Source of the DNA: Zizania palustris
Lineage: Eukaryota; Streptophyta; Magnoliopsida; Poales; Poaceae
Reading direction: 5' to 3'
Length of the DNA stretch: 64,000 nucleotides
Assembly: GCA_019279435.1 (NCBI GenBank)
Contig: JAAALK010000082.1
Span: 18,443,116-18,507,115, forward strand
Part shown: positions 23,794-35,260 of the stretch, one piece after another
Numbering within the stretch: the stretch's first letter is position 1
How the letters are laid out: every line of letters starts with the position of its first letter
Program-made: the position numbers and the translations under genes
The notes under the pieces: model-generated
What the model saw: the letters and a program-made list of their open reading frames with translations, nothing else
What the model was told of the DNA's origin: nothing
The model's database searches: none

Positions 23794-25364
23794 ATGGTGA
23801 AGACCAAGGGATCCGCTCCTCCTTCGGCCTTGGCTCGGCAACAAGCGGCCGCAGCGGTAGCATTGGCGGCGACATCCTCGATGCAGGCGACAACATCCAT
23901 GGCGGCAGGGGGGAGAAATCCCCAGATCCCCGATGACCAAGGTCTGTGCCCACCGTCGACTAAATACTTGGATCAGTCTTTTGAGTTAGGGCCTTCTACC
24001 TGCAAGAGAGAGTCTTTGGCAATCACAGCAGGGGGAAAGATTAGTAATGGAGTTATGATTCGGAAGCCGGGTAAAGAATCGATTCCATCACCAAGACCCG
24101 GAGAGGTTGTAGTATTCGAAGCTTTTTTTCGAAGCAGGCTTGGGCCTCCCTGCTGTGGATTTCTTGGCCGAAGTACTTGACCTGTTTCATGTAACCCTCC
24201 CCCAACTATCTCCGAATGCAGTAGCTAGATTAGCTATCTTCGAGTGGGCGCTGAGAGCCGAAGGTTGTGAGGGGAGAGCAGAAATCTTCGCTGCACTTCA
24301 TAGAGCGACTTGTCAGCCGAAGACCTTCACAGGCTCCGGAGGTGAGAAAGTGGTGGTTGCCTTCAGAAGCATTAATTTTAGGCTTCGTGATGAATATGCT
24401 CTGCAATTCCCTGCTAAAGCCATCAATGCTAGATGGTACACCGATTGGGTCCTGAGGTGGTTTTATGCCGAAGTCGGAGCGAGCAGTCCTCTGGCTGGGC
24501 CCCTCAAAGAAATCCAATTCCGGAAGGAAGCCTTAGTGCAACCTGACAAAGGCCAGCTCGAAGCTCGCCTCAACTTGCTTCAGAAAGTTAGCCGAAGGCT
24601 CAGTATGCGAGACTTGGCTGAAGAATTCATCGGTCTTCAAATTCCTCTACTGATGGCCAACTGGCCTATCATCTTCGAAGATGACTCCGAAGGCGGTCTT
24701 CGCAAAATCAATTATACTTCGAGCCCTGCAGGTAACTTCGAAACCAACATACATTGTACATATTTACTTCGAAGAAAGACTAACTCGAGTTATTTTTTAG
24801 CTTCTTCAGCCCCTATTACTTCAGAGCAAATCGTAAGGGCTTCGGAGAAGATTCTGGGTGCTCCAACTCCGTCGGAAAAGAATGGCGAATCAAATTAGTC
24901 GGAAGTTGGGAGAGATTTAACAGAGTATGGGGAATGTTGGAGTTAACTCCGCCCCCTCTGATGGACTGGGTGCCTCAGGAGAAAGGACCCAAGAAAAGAG
25001 TAGCTAAAGCCGGAGCTTCTAGCTCCGCAGGACTCCGATGAAGAAGGTGGCTCGGAAGGGGAAGAACCTCGCACCTTTAGATCCTGTACCTTCGAGCTCA
25101 AGAGCTTCGATCTCTAGTTCTAAAGAAGATGAAGGTATATTATTAGTGAAATTGATTGATGAAGATGCAGCTCAACGAAGTATTCACATTGAAGATACTG
25201 CCAGGTATACCGGAGCCCCAAGCCACATCAAAGAAGTAAGAGCTCCGGATACCCAGGAGGAACAATCGAAGCCCCTATGGGTGGAGATGAAGCCGAAGTT
25301 CCTGCAACTTCGGTTCTGGAGGAAAGGGCTGATCACGGAGATGCTCCGACAGCGGAGAATCTAA
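23794..25364 (+). pseudogene. Tat-element antisense ORF (putative gypsy-type transposon domain)
   Basis: The ORF runs opposite to gag-pol of its element. It opens at ATG 23794 (MVKTKGS) with an Ala/Ser-rich leader. It then enters a domain reading GLPAVDFLAEVLDLFHV, LSPNAVARLAIFEW and IEFAAL-like segments, recognisable as the plant 'putative gypsy type transposon' family (PF04195, from memory). A run of seven T at about 24123-24129 carries one extra base: upstream FEAFF and downstream AGLGLPAVDF are in different frames. The domain frame ends at 24896-24898. A basic then Ser/acidic stretch (KKVARKGKN, SSSKEDE) follows at 25038-25364 in another frame and then the assembly gap. Function is unknown; extra ORFs in this position are documented in Tat elements. 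Confidence 0.75.
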
Positions 25365-25496
25365 CTTGCGGAGTCAGATGATGACTTCACTTTTGATCCT
25401 CCGATCAGTCCAGTGCTCGATCATCCGGAGGATGTCGAAGGTAAATTTCGCATATTCTTATCAATTTCTGCAAAATTATACAATGTATAATATTTG

Positions 25497-26496
25497 NNNN
25501 NNNNNNNNNNNNNNNNNNNNNNNNNNNNNNNNNNNNNNNNNNNNNNNNNNNNNNNNNNNNNNNNNNNNNNNNNNNNNNNNNNNNNNNNNNNNNNNNNNNN
25601 NNNNNNNNNNNNNNNNNNNNNNNNNNNNNNNNNNNNNNNNNNNNNNNNNNNNNNNNNNNNNNNNNNNNNNNNNNNNNNNNNNNNNNNNNNNNNNNNNNNN
25701 NNNNNNNNNNNNNNNNNNNNNNNNNNNNNNNNNNNNNNNNNNNNNNNNNNNNNNNNNNNNNNNNNNNNNNNNNNNNNNNNNNNNNNNNNNNNNNNNNNNN
25801 NNNNNNNNNNNNNNNNNNNNNNNNNNNNNNNNNNNNNNNNNNNNNNNNNNNNNNNNNNNNNNNNNNNNNNNNNNNNNNNNNNNNNNNNNNNNNNNNNNNN
25901 NNNNNNNNNNNNNNNNNNNNNNNNNNNNNNNNNNNNNNNNNNNNNNNNNNNNNNNNNNNNNNNNNNNNNNNNNNNNNNNNNNNNNNNNNNNNNNNNNNNN
26001 NNNNNNNNNNNNNNNNNNNNNNNNNNNNNNNNNNNNNNNNNNNNNNNNNNNNNNNNNNNNNNNNNNNNNNNNNNNNNNNNNNNNNNNNNNNNNNNNNNNN
26101 NNNNNNNNNNNNNNNNNNNNNNNNNNNNNNNNNNNNNNNNNNNNNNNNNNNNNNNNNNNNNNNNNNNNNNNNNNNNNNNNNNNNNNNNNNNNNNNNNNNN
26201 NNNNNNNNNNNNNNNNNNNNNNNNNNNNNNNNNNNNNNNNNNNNNNNNNNNNNNNNNNNNNNNNNNNNNNNNNNNNNNNNNNNNNNNNNNNNNNNNNNNN
26301 NNNNNNNNNNNNNNNNNNNNNNNNNNNNNNNNNNNNNNNNNNNNNNNNNNNNNNNNNNNNNNNNNNNNNNNNNNNNNNNNNNNNNNNNNNNNNNNNNNNN
26401 NNNNNNNNNNNNNNNNNNNNNNNNNNNNNNNNNNNNNNNNNNNNNNNNNNNNNNNNNNNNNNNNNNNNNNNNNNNNNNNNNNNNNNNNNNNNNNNN
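25497..26496. other. Assembly gap (1000 N)
   Basis: Exactly 1000 ambiguous bases, probably a gap placeholder of arbitrary size. It lies inside the Tat-type element, between the antisense ORF and the integrase C-terminus. Confidence 0.99.
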
Positions 26497-29400
26497 TTGA
26501 GTCCGTTGGAGTCATAGCTTCATCTCCGAATAGCAGTCTGAACGAGTAAAACCTGTGGACCTTGTTTGCGTAGTCCGAATGGACCACAGAATCTTCGGAA
26601 GCTCTTCGGTCCACAGTCCCTTTGATAATCCTACTATTCTTCGATTTAGCCCTAATAAAATATTTCCATTGGCTCGCTCAACGGCTCCATTCGACTAAGG
26701 ATGTCTCACTGCAGCAAAACATAGTTGAATGCCTAGGTCTTCGCAAAACTTCCTGAAGGGTTGTGCGTCGAACTGTGTTCCATTATCAACTGTGAGATAT
26801 CTAGGCACTCCGAACCGGCAAATAATGTTCTTCCAGAAGAATTTCTGTACATTGTTCGAAGTGATAGCTGTTAAGGGCTCTGCTTCTACCCACTTAGAAA
26901 AATATTCAATAGCTACCACTGCGAACTTCAGATTTCCCTTTGCTAACGGAAAGGGACCAATTAGATCCATACCCCATCTGGCCATAGGCCATACCGGAGC
27001 AATGACTTGAAGAGCTGTTGGTGGGCGATGACTCCGTCGACCCATCCACTGGCATCCTTGACAAGTGCGGACCAAGCTCTCCGCATCAGCTGTTATTGTG
27101 GGCCAATAAAGCCCCTGGCGAAGTGTTTTTCCTGCCAGAGCTCTAGGGGCTAAATGGCTTCCACAAAGGCCTTCGTGAATTTCTCGAAGAATTTCTTGGC
27201 CTTCGGCTTGAGATATACATCGGAGTAGAGGGGAACATACTCCGGCCTTGTATAATATACCGTTGATTAACTGATAGTTTCTTGCTCTGAGCTTTAATCT
27301 TGACAATTGGGGCTCTTCGGGCAAATTTGTTCCTCCTTGCAAGAGTTCTATGATCGAATCTTTCCAATCTGCACTAGGAATGCAAAGAATCTCCGCAGAG
27401 GCAATTTGTGGCACCGAAGGTACATTGAGCTCCTCATAGAAAGCTTCGTCAGGCACATCCACAGCTCCGGCTGCAGCCTTCGCTAGAATGTCCGCTTGCA
27501 CGTTTTCAGCTCTTGGTATACTCCGAATGGAAATACCCTTGAAGTGTGCTTCGATCTTGCGGATTTCTTCTAAATACTTTGCAAGCTGTGGATGTCGGAC
27601 TTGAAAACTTTGTCTACGTGCCCTGCTACTATCTGAGAATCTGTTTTTATAATTATCCTTGTAGCCCCTAGAGCACGTGCTTTCCGAAGTCCCAATAAAT
27701 CCCTTCGTACTCCGCTATATTATTGGTAGACTTAAAGTTGAGTCTTGCGGAGTACATTGCTCTTTGCCCTGACGGTGAAATCAATACTGCCCAATTCCTG
27801 CTCCGGATGCTTGGAAAGCCCCATCGGAGTAAATAATCCAAACTCCGTCATCTGATTTCTCCGGAGTTAACTTCGCAGGTGGAGTCCACTCTGCTACGAA
27901 GTCTGCTAGGACTTGGGATTTAATAGCTGTCCTTGCCAGGAAAGATATGCCGAAGGGTGCTAGCTCGACTGCCCACTTTCCAATCCTTCCAGTGGAGTCT
28001 TTGCTTCAGAGCATATCTCCTAAAGGATACGAAGTTGGTACAATTACATTATGAGCCAAAAAATAATGTCTTAGCTTCCTCGAAGCCATTATCAGAGCAT
28101 AAACGAACTTCTCAAGTTCGGAGTATCTTGTCTTCGCTCCTGACAATGCTTCGGATACAAAATAGACAGGATTTGGACCAACTTCCCATTGATATCCGCT
28201 TCTCTGACAAGGACTGCGCTGACAGCTGCACCTGTAGCTGTAAGATACAGGAGTAGGGTTTCGTCCGCAACAGGCACCGTGAGTGTAGCAAGATTGCTGA
28301 GATAATCTTTAATATCTTCGAAGCTTTTCTGACACTCCGGTGTCCATGCAAAATCTTCGGACCCTTTCAAAGCTTTACATATTGGCAAGCTCCTCTCCGC
28401 AGACCTTGATAAAAACCTGCTAAGTGCGGCCAGACGTCCAGTCAGCTTTTGCACTTGCTTTAAATTCTCCGGAGGAGCCATCTTCTGCAGCGCAGTTATT
28501 TGAGTAGGGCTAGCTTCAATTCCCCTGCTTGAAACTAAGTACCCTAACAACTTTCCAGCCTTAGCTCCGAATATACATTTTTCGGGGTTAAGACGGATCC
28601 CACATGCCCGAAGGCTATTGAATGTTTCTGCTAAGTCTAGGCTATGTTGGTGCTTTAAAGCACTCTTTATTACAATATCATCCATATAGGCCTCCACATT
28701 GCGACCTAGTTGATGACCTAGAGCCTTAGCAACTAATCTTGAAAAAGTAGCTCCGGCATTTCTTAGGCCGAAGGGCATTCTTACATAGCAAAAGACTCCC
28801 GAAGGGGTTACAAAGCTCGTCTTGATTTCATCTTCGCGCTTCAACCATATTTGATGATAACCAGAATACGCGTCAAGGAAGCTTAGTAACTCCGAACCTG
28901 CAGTGGAGTCAACTAGTTGATCAATTCGGGGCATGGGGTAGGGGTCACGTGGGCACGCTTTATTCAGAGATGTGAAATCATGCACATGCGCCACTTCCCG
29001 GAAGACTTCTTCCTGACGAAGACTGGGTTGGCTAACCATTCTGTATGGGCCACTTCTCTGATAATCCCAGCCTTCAACAGTTTTTCAACTTCGTCCTTAG
29101 CTAGAGCAGCTCTCTCTGCGGACATCTTCCGGAGTCCTTGTCGAACAGGCCGGGCCTTCGGGTTTACAAGCAAACTGTGCTCAATAATATCCCGATCGAC
29201 TCCGGTGATATCTTCGTCAGACCAAGCGAAGACATCCAAATTTTCTTCTACGACCTTTTCCAAGGAAGTTGCAACTTCAGGAGGTAAATCTTTACCAAAT
29301 TGAAAAGTGTATTCTTTACCATCTTTGACAATGATCTTCGTTGCAATCTCTCCTTCGGGACTTGGTCTTGGAAATGACTTCTTCGAAGCTTCGGAGGAGG

Positions 29401-30511
29401 CTGAAAAAATTTCTTCATTATCTTGGACGCTGTTTACTTGCCTCGGATCAAGAGGAGGACCGTGACCATATTCTGCCCTCCGAGCCATGGGTTGATCTCC
29501 GAAGATTGTCAGGACTCCTGCTTGTGTGGGCATCTTCATGCACAAGTAGTTGTGATGCGCCACAGCTCCGAACTGATTCAACATGCCCCGTCCGAAGATG
29601 ACATTATAAGCATACGGGGCATCTACCACATCAAAGATAACTTCTTCAGTTCGGGCTAGTAAACCTTCTCCGAAGGTTACTTCCAAGCCTATCTGGCCGA
29701 GTGCATCAAGCGGAGGTCCTGTGAAGCCTTGCAGAGGACGAGCCGCTGGGAGGAGATGCTTCCGGGAAATGCATAACTGATCGAAGGCTTGTACAAAGAT
29801 AATATCTGCTGAACTACCTCCGTCAATTAGCACCCTTCGGACTTCAGTCCCTGCAATATCAGCAGTGATAACCAATGGATCTGCATGCGGGAACTTAATA
29901 CCAGCTGCATCCTCCGCAAAGAAAGATATTGGAACATGAGACCACTCCGGCATTGCAGCTGCAGATGACGAAGTCCCAATATGGCCTACTTCTCGAACGT
30001 ACTCTCTTCGCTGTCTCTTGGACATGCTTCCGAGGGTACCTCCTCCGGAGATAGGGAGAACTACTCTCTTTCCTCTATCTTGCCCTTCCTCTTGCTTCGG
30101 AGGTGGCATAACATTGGCCACCGGAGGGTGCCTTGCAGCATCAAAATTTTCTATCCGCGCCACAGCCTGGACCGGGTCTGGGCGCGCTGCTGCTGGACTT
30201 CGGTCGGTACTGCCTCGACCCGAAGTTCTTTCCAAGTATTCTCCCCTTAGGGTAAGGATAGCCTTGCAAGTGTCAGTTGCATGGCTTCGATTCTCTCCAT
30301 GAATACAGCAAAAAAGGGTCTGGCCCTTGCCAGCCGTTTTCCCTGGCGGCCTCCAGCCGCTGGACTTGTTCCCCGCAGACTGTGGAGCTCTTGGTGCAAA
30401 CTTCTGTGGGGGTGCAATGTTCAAGACTTCAGAGCGAGGGTGCTTTTGCCCTCTTCTTCGATCATGTTGCACTTCGAAGACTGGTTCTTGCGGCTGTGCC
30501 GAAGTCTTCAC
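26497..30511 (-). pseudogene. Tat-type gypsy gag C-terminus, protease and pol, degraded
   Basis: Read leftward from 30511: gag tail with a Cys/His cluster (HGENRSHATDTC), protease with DGGSSAD (about 29830), RT (about 29039-28450, with YMDDIV), degenerate RNase H (about 28200-27500), and integrase at 27501-26695 with a CQGCQW finger, MDLIGPF and DNGTQF catalytic motifs. The usual QSNGAVERANG follows in another frame and leads into the gap. Breaks: a frame change relative to gag near 30510, another between RT and the protease frame near 28964-29039, several in RNase H, and a stop right after AAVRHP at 26695. RT and integrase catalytic residues are present. Confidence 0.9.
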
Positions 30512-31542
30512 CTCTGCTTAACTTCTTGCAATACTGTCGAAGTAGCAGCAGACCTCCGAAGCCAACCCTCTTCTGACCTTGCATACTCCTCGAAGTATGA
30601 CATCAGCTGTGATACTGTGGTGATGCTCTTCCGATGCAGTTTATCCAGAAGGCCTTTATGACTGACGCCTTCCCGAGCCGCATCAACCACTGAGGATGTG
30701 GACAACCCCCGAATTTGCGACTTCGTGTGAGCGAAGCGCTTGAAGTACTGCCTCAATGTTTGTCCGGGGAGTTGTTTCACTTGGAAAAGGCTTCCTGTCG
30801 ACATGGGGGGCACGAAGGTGCCCTGAAAGTTACTTATAAACTTCCTCTTCAACTGTGACCACGAATTGATTGATCCTGGCTTTAAAGACCAGAACCATCT
30901 CAACGCCACTCCTTGAAGAGCTAACGGGAAGCACTTCGCCATAGTTTCTCTGTCTCCGCCGCTAGCTTCAATCGCTAGGGCATAAGAACGTGCGAACTCA
31001 CTGGGATCTTCGTCTCCGGCATACTTGCAGAGCTTCGAAGTTTTGAACTTTGGATCGAAGCGAACCTTCTGCAGCTCAGGATGCAACGGAGATTCATTAT
31101 CGTAAGAGGCGTTCTCTGGGGCTTCGGGATAACCAAGATCGTCGTCTTCGGGCACTTCGGGGATAGCAGGGGTGGCTTGAGAGCGAAGCCTGTTCGCAGC
31201 CTCTTGTCGCCACCTCGCTACCTCGGCTTGAAGGTTGGCCATTTGAGTGGCCATGTCTTCAAGGCTATCTTCATCTCCTCCGGAAGGACCTTCCGGGTCT
31301 TGAGAACTGGTATGATCAGTTCGAATCGGAATGGAGGGTGGTGGAATGACTCCGGACGGTCGGAGTATGGAAGGGGTTGGCGGAGAGGTTTCGTATCCTC
31401 GAGGGATAGAAGCCCCTTGCGGAGTTTGAGGTGGAGGGATAGTCGAAGACCCTCCGACTTCGACTGTGTCGAAGGGTATCTCTCCGGAGATCCGAGAGGA
31501 CCTCCGAGTGGGATTGCGAGGTGTGCTCCGCTTAGGAGGCAT
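30508..31542 (-). CDS. Tat-type gypsy gag, N-terminal ORF (344 aa)
   Basis: Opens with MPPKRSTPRN 62 bp after the 5' LTR. The first 90 residues are Pro/Ser-rich, then comes a short coiled-coil-like stretch (QMANLQAEVARWRQEA), then the retrotransposon gag domain with KCFPLALQGVALRWFWSL, SWSQLKRKFISNFQ and FKRFAHTKSQI. The frame stops at 30508 and the zinc-finger part follows in another frame with a 4-bp overlap. Tat elements usually keep gag and pol in one frame, so this is probably a mutational frameshift, although a translational one is not excluded. Confidence 0.88.
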   Translation of the reverse strand: MPPKRSTPRNPTRRSSRISGEIPFDTVEVGGSSTIPPPQTPQGASIPRGYETSPPTPSILRPSGVIPPPSIPIRTDHTSSQDPEGPSGGDEDSLEDMATQMANLQAEVARWRQEAANRLRSQATPAIPEVPEDDDLGYPEAPENASYDNESPLHPELQKVRFDPKFKTSKLCKYAGDEDPSEFARSYALAIEASGGDRETMAKCFPLALQGVALRWFWSLKPGSINSWSQLKRKFISNFQGTFVPPMSTGSLFQVKQLPGQTLRQYFKRFAHTKSQIRGLSTSSVVDAAREGVSHKGLLDKLHRKSITTVSQLMSYFEEYARSEEGWLRRSAATSTVLQEVKQR

Positions 31543-31586
31543 GATGTAAGAAGTTGGTAGAGAACGAAGTTTTTTGGACTAGGTTC

Positions 31587-31604
31587 CCCACGGACGGCGC
31601 CAAC
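31587..31604 (-). promoter_or_regulatory. Tat-type gypsy primer-binding site
   Basis: The minus strand reads TTGGCGCCGTCCGTGGGG right after the 5' LTR end. This is the primer-site form common in grass gypsy elements; the TGGCGCCG core suggests tRNA-Asp. Confidence 0.65.
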
Positions 31605-32099
31605 TGTTGGCGTAAAAGATTACGCTAACAGGTTTCTGTAGAAAAGAAACTAACAAACGAAGTGTTTGTGAAGCAAACTGTTCTAAGCCTCCGAAAGGAT
31701 AATAGCTTAGAATAGTTCGAAAGTGTATATTGAATCACTTGTATTCGGTCCCTATTACAGGGTGAAATGGGGGGTATTTATAGGCCTAAACATTAAGGAA
31801 AAGACCTATTTACCCCTCTATTACAACCGACATTAAGGAAACTATTCGGTTCCCTTAATAGGGCTAAAATGGTAAAAGACTAATCTAATAGGATAGAAGA
31901 TAAGTCTTCCATCTTAGCTGGCAGAAAAGATCCTGAAGGGCTTTGGTTCGAAGACATACTTCGAACCAGTGCCTGTCTTCGGGCTTCGAACGAGGTTCTG
32001 GGCATCTTCGAAGATGGTCTTCGGACATTCTTCGAACTGGTTGACTGTCTTTATGCTGCTTCGGCAATAACCCCGAAGATGAGATATTTTCCCCCAACA
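31605..32099 (-). repeat. Tat-type gypsy 5' LTR (495 bp)
   Basis: Partner of 22824-23318, with inverted termini TGTTGG and CCAACA. Both copies contain clustered TTCGAAG-type palindromes. Confidence 0.93.
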
Positions 32100-32104
32100 A
32101 TATG

Positions 32105-34735
32105 CATCAAAGAAATCTTCACCTTCCCTCTGTGAATAGCTTTTAATCACAAGCCTTGTCTTGTACCTCTCAATCGTACCATCAGGCCTAAGCTTTTTCT
32201 TGAACACCCATTTACTTCCAATGGGTTTGCACCCATAAGGATGTTTAACGACTTCCCAAGTACCATTAGACATAATAGAATCCATCTCACTCCTTATTGC
32301 TTCCTTCCACAAGTCAGCATCAGGAGAAGAATATGCATCTTCAATAGTTCTTGGTGTGTCATCCACAAGGTACACAATATAATCATCACCAAAAGATTTT
32401 GTGATCTTTTGTCTCTTACTCTTTCGAGTTGCTATATTGTCATCCTCCTCATGATTGTGCATATGAGGTTCCTCAATGTGTTCTATCAGAATAAAATGCT
32501 CATGGGGTATTTAAGGTGCAGTGCTAGATGTGTCATGTGTAACTTTCATAGGAAAATCACTCTCAAAAAATGTAGCGTCTCTAGATTCCATGATTATGCC
32601 AACCAACATGTCTGGTACCCCAGAGTTTATGATTAGGAACCTATATCCAACACTGTGGAAAGCATAACCAAGGAAAACACAATCAACAATTTTATGTCCT
32701 AATTTGAGTTGCTTGTTGATTGGCACATTCACCTTGGCCAAACAACCCCAAGAATGCAAATATGAGAGATTTAACTTTTTCTTTTCTCATTCCTCGAATG
32801 GTGTAATTTTCTTGTCTTTTGTGGGAACTTTATTCAGGACATGACATGTAGTCAAAATCGCCTCACCCCACCATTCCTTATATAGACCCAAAGTCTCTAA
32901 CATGGCATTAACCAAATCAGTTAGAGTACGGTTCTTTCTTTCGGCAATCCCATTGGATTGTGGGGAATATGGTGGTGTCCTCTCATGAATAATCATGTGT
33001 TCTGCACAAAAATCAGAAAATTTTGTTGGAAAATACACTCCACCGCAATCACACAGTAACCGTTTAATTTTCCTCTCAAGTTGGTTCTCAACTTCAGCTT
33101 TATAAGTTTGAAAATAATAAAACACTTCATCTTTTGATTTCAACAAATACACATAACAAAATCTAGTGGAGTCATATATAAATGTGATAAAATAATGTTT
33201 GCCACCTTTAGTCAATATTCCGTTCATCTCACATAAATCGGAATGAATTAAATCCAGTGGTGCCAAGTTCCTCGCCTCTGCAGCCTTGTGAGGCTTGTGA
33301 GGTTGCTTAGATTGCACACACACATGACACTTAGAAGTTTTGACTAAATCAAATTTTGGGATTAAATTTAACTTTGCTAGCCGCGATAGAACACCAAAGT
33401 TAACAAGACACAGTCGTGAATGCCAAACATTCGACTCATTAGAAATAACATTGTTCACAACATTATTACAAACATCATGTAATGATAAGAGGAACAAGAC
33501 TCCGCACTCATAACCTTTACCAACAAACGTACCATACTTCGAAAGTACACACTTATTGGATTTAAACATAAGTTTGTAACCATCTCGACACACTTGAGAG
33601 CCGCTAACTAGATTCTTTTTTATGGAGGGGACATGCTGCATGTTCTTCAATGGCATCATCTTTCCCGAATTAAACTTCAAAATGACCGTACCAACACCAA
33701 GAACACGCGCAGATGATCAGTTTCCCATCAGCAAGGATCTAGTCCCAACAACCTGATAAGAAAAAAACAAAGAAATATCAGCACACACATAAATATTAGC
33801 ACCAGTGTCAATCCACCACTCAGACGAGTGACAAACTGAAAGAATAGTAGATAAATAATTACCATACCCTGGTGTTCCTCCACCGGTCTCACATATCACC
33901 ATGTTAGTTGATTTCTTCTCATGCTTAAATTTGCGGTCTGGGCACGCACCCGCCCAGTGCTCAGTGCTCCCACAAACAAAGCATCCACCTTCTTTGTTGT
34001 CCTTTTTCTTCTTAAATGTGGTTGTTTGTTTAGGCTTGACGTTCTCTTGCTTGTTCTTCTTCTTGTTGTTGTTACGAGATACTTTATTGCAATTTTTCTT
34101 CTGCACCATATTAGCACCGGAAGACTCAATTCCTTTCCCGCATGTGTCCTTTGCCCTCGCCCTCTCCTCAACATCAAGAGTACCAATGAGTTTAGCCACG
34201 GTGAACTCTTGTCTCTTATGCTTTAGAGAGGTTGCAAAATCCCTCCAAGAAGGTGGCACACAAGAAAATTGTTCGAGTTCTTTTGTCAGAGCTTGTATCT
34301 CATGATTTTATTCGACTACAGGACGGTTTTCATCCATCTTGTAGTCGTAGAACTACTCCATCACATACAACTCACTACCAGCATCAGAAACACCGAACAT
34401 TTCCTTAAGCGCATCCCATAACTCTTTGCCAGTTTTGAAGGTTAGGTAAGAGTCTTGGTATTTTTCATCAATTGCACTAATCATGGCACCTCTGAAAAAG
34501 TTATCAGCAGCCTTAAAGGCCTATCCTTGAGGAAACGCATCAAATGTCTCTTCCTCAGAACTACCTGAGGCCAAATATCCAGGCTTGCCTTGTGCCACGT
34601 AAAAACAATTCATAGCTGTCAACCATAAGACCATCTTATTGTGCCATCTCTTATAGCACGTACCGTCAAAAGCATTCGACTTCAACACAGCAGCAAAACC
34701 ACTAACAGAAAATGCCTAAAATCATGTTTTTGGAT
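32105..34735 (-). pseudogene. copia-1 gag, integrase and start of RT
   Basis: Read leftward: gag from next to the LTR (KSNAFDGTCYKRWHNKM), a CX2CX4HX4C knuckle (CFVCGSTEHWAGAC, about 33960), protease DTGAN (about 33805), and the integrase finger ending CHVCVQSKQPHKPHK. The integrase core follows, with LIHSDLCEMNG, a damaged second Asp motif (LLCDCGGVYF where LRSDRGGEYF-like is usual) and SPQSNGIAERKNRT. RT starts near 32360 with WKEAIRSEMDSI and KWVFKKKLRPDG. Multiple stops break it (e.g. near 32786, 32510 and 34300). The gag has no clear ATG, and its frame has a stop 15 bp inside the LTR edge. No initiator-Met-type primer site was recognised next to the LTR. Confidence 0.9.
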
Positions 34736-35260
34736 TGTTAGGAATTTAGGCATTTTCATGTTAAATTTAATCCATAAATAGCATGTGATTATTATGACGA
34801 CAGATATGTGCACATGTAAACTACTCAAAGCAGTAGCTTGAAATATACTTATCATCAAACATAAGACGATATAGTTAAAGAAATAGAACACAAAGGTTGC
34901 TAGGATGTACCCAGTTGAGGGACCCATGCTCAAGGCATCGGTTTCTCCATTCACATTAGTCGTCATAACGTGTTGCTTGATGTAGTCGATCGGGGCTTGA
35001 TGCAGGACGTTGTTCATAGTGCAGTCCCATGAACGTCTACGGAAGAAGATGTACACAACTGCGACCACCAGGATGTGCGCAGGGATGACAGCGACCACCG
35101 GAAGGAGCGAGCAGTCGTGAAGACGCTCCCCCAAAAACCTGATCGCCCGCACACCCGGCAGGTGTCTCGATCACGAGCGTGGTTTCGGAGGCCCGCTCTC
35201 CCAACTCTCTTTGCGCGTAGAAGGTTGGGATGGGGCTGGTTTGAGGCAACGACGCATGGA
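34682..35260 (-). other. Hydrophobic ORF encoded within the copia-1 LTR
   Basis: Downstream of the LTR TATA box, the minus strand is open for about 180 codons in the other LTR copy (15399 to the gypsy-1 junction, then 2720 to about 2406). Here it is the same except for one extra C in a C-run at about 35127-35131, which shifts the N-terminal part (35249 onward) relative to the C-terminal part (35152 to 34682). Three hydrophobic stretches look membrane-spanning: VVAVIPAHILVVAVVYIFF, YILATFVFYFFNYIVLCLM and HISVVIIITCYL. Between the first two lies a polar loop with SWDCTMNNVLHQ. The frame runs past the LTR edge and overlaps gag in a different frame. No family recognised. It could be a captured host segment or chance. 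Confidence 0.45.

Larger units (their letters stand above)
22824..32099 (-). mobile_element. Tat-type Ty3/gypsy element with antisense ORF
   Basis: Two 495-bp LTRs (22824-23318 and 31605-32099), each TGTTGGCGT to CCCCAACA, are flanked by a perfect ATATG duplication (22819-22823 and 32100-32104). Genes read leftward: gag, protease, RT, RNase H, integrase. Between integrase and the 3' LTR lies an ORF on the opposite strand. No chromodomain is seen, and the plan fits the Tat lineage (RIRE2/Grande-like, from memory). The 1000-N gap removes sequence between integrase and the antisense ORF, so the true length is unknown. It is inserted in the RT of copia-1. Confidence 0.93.
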
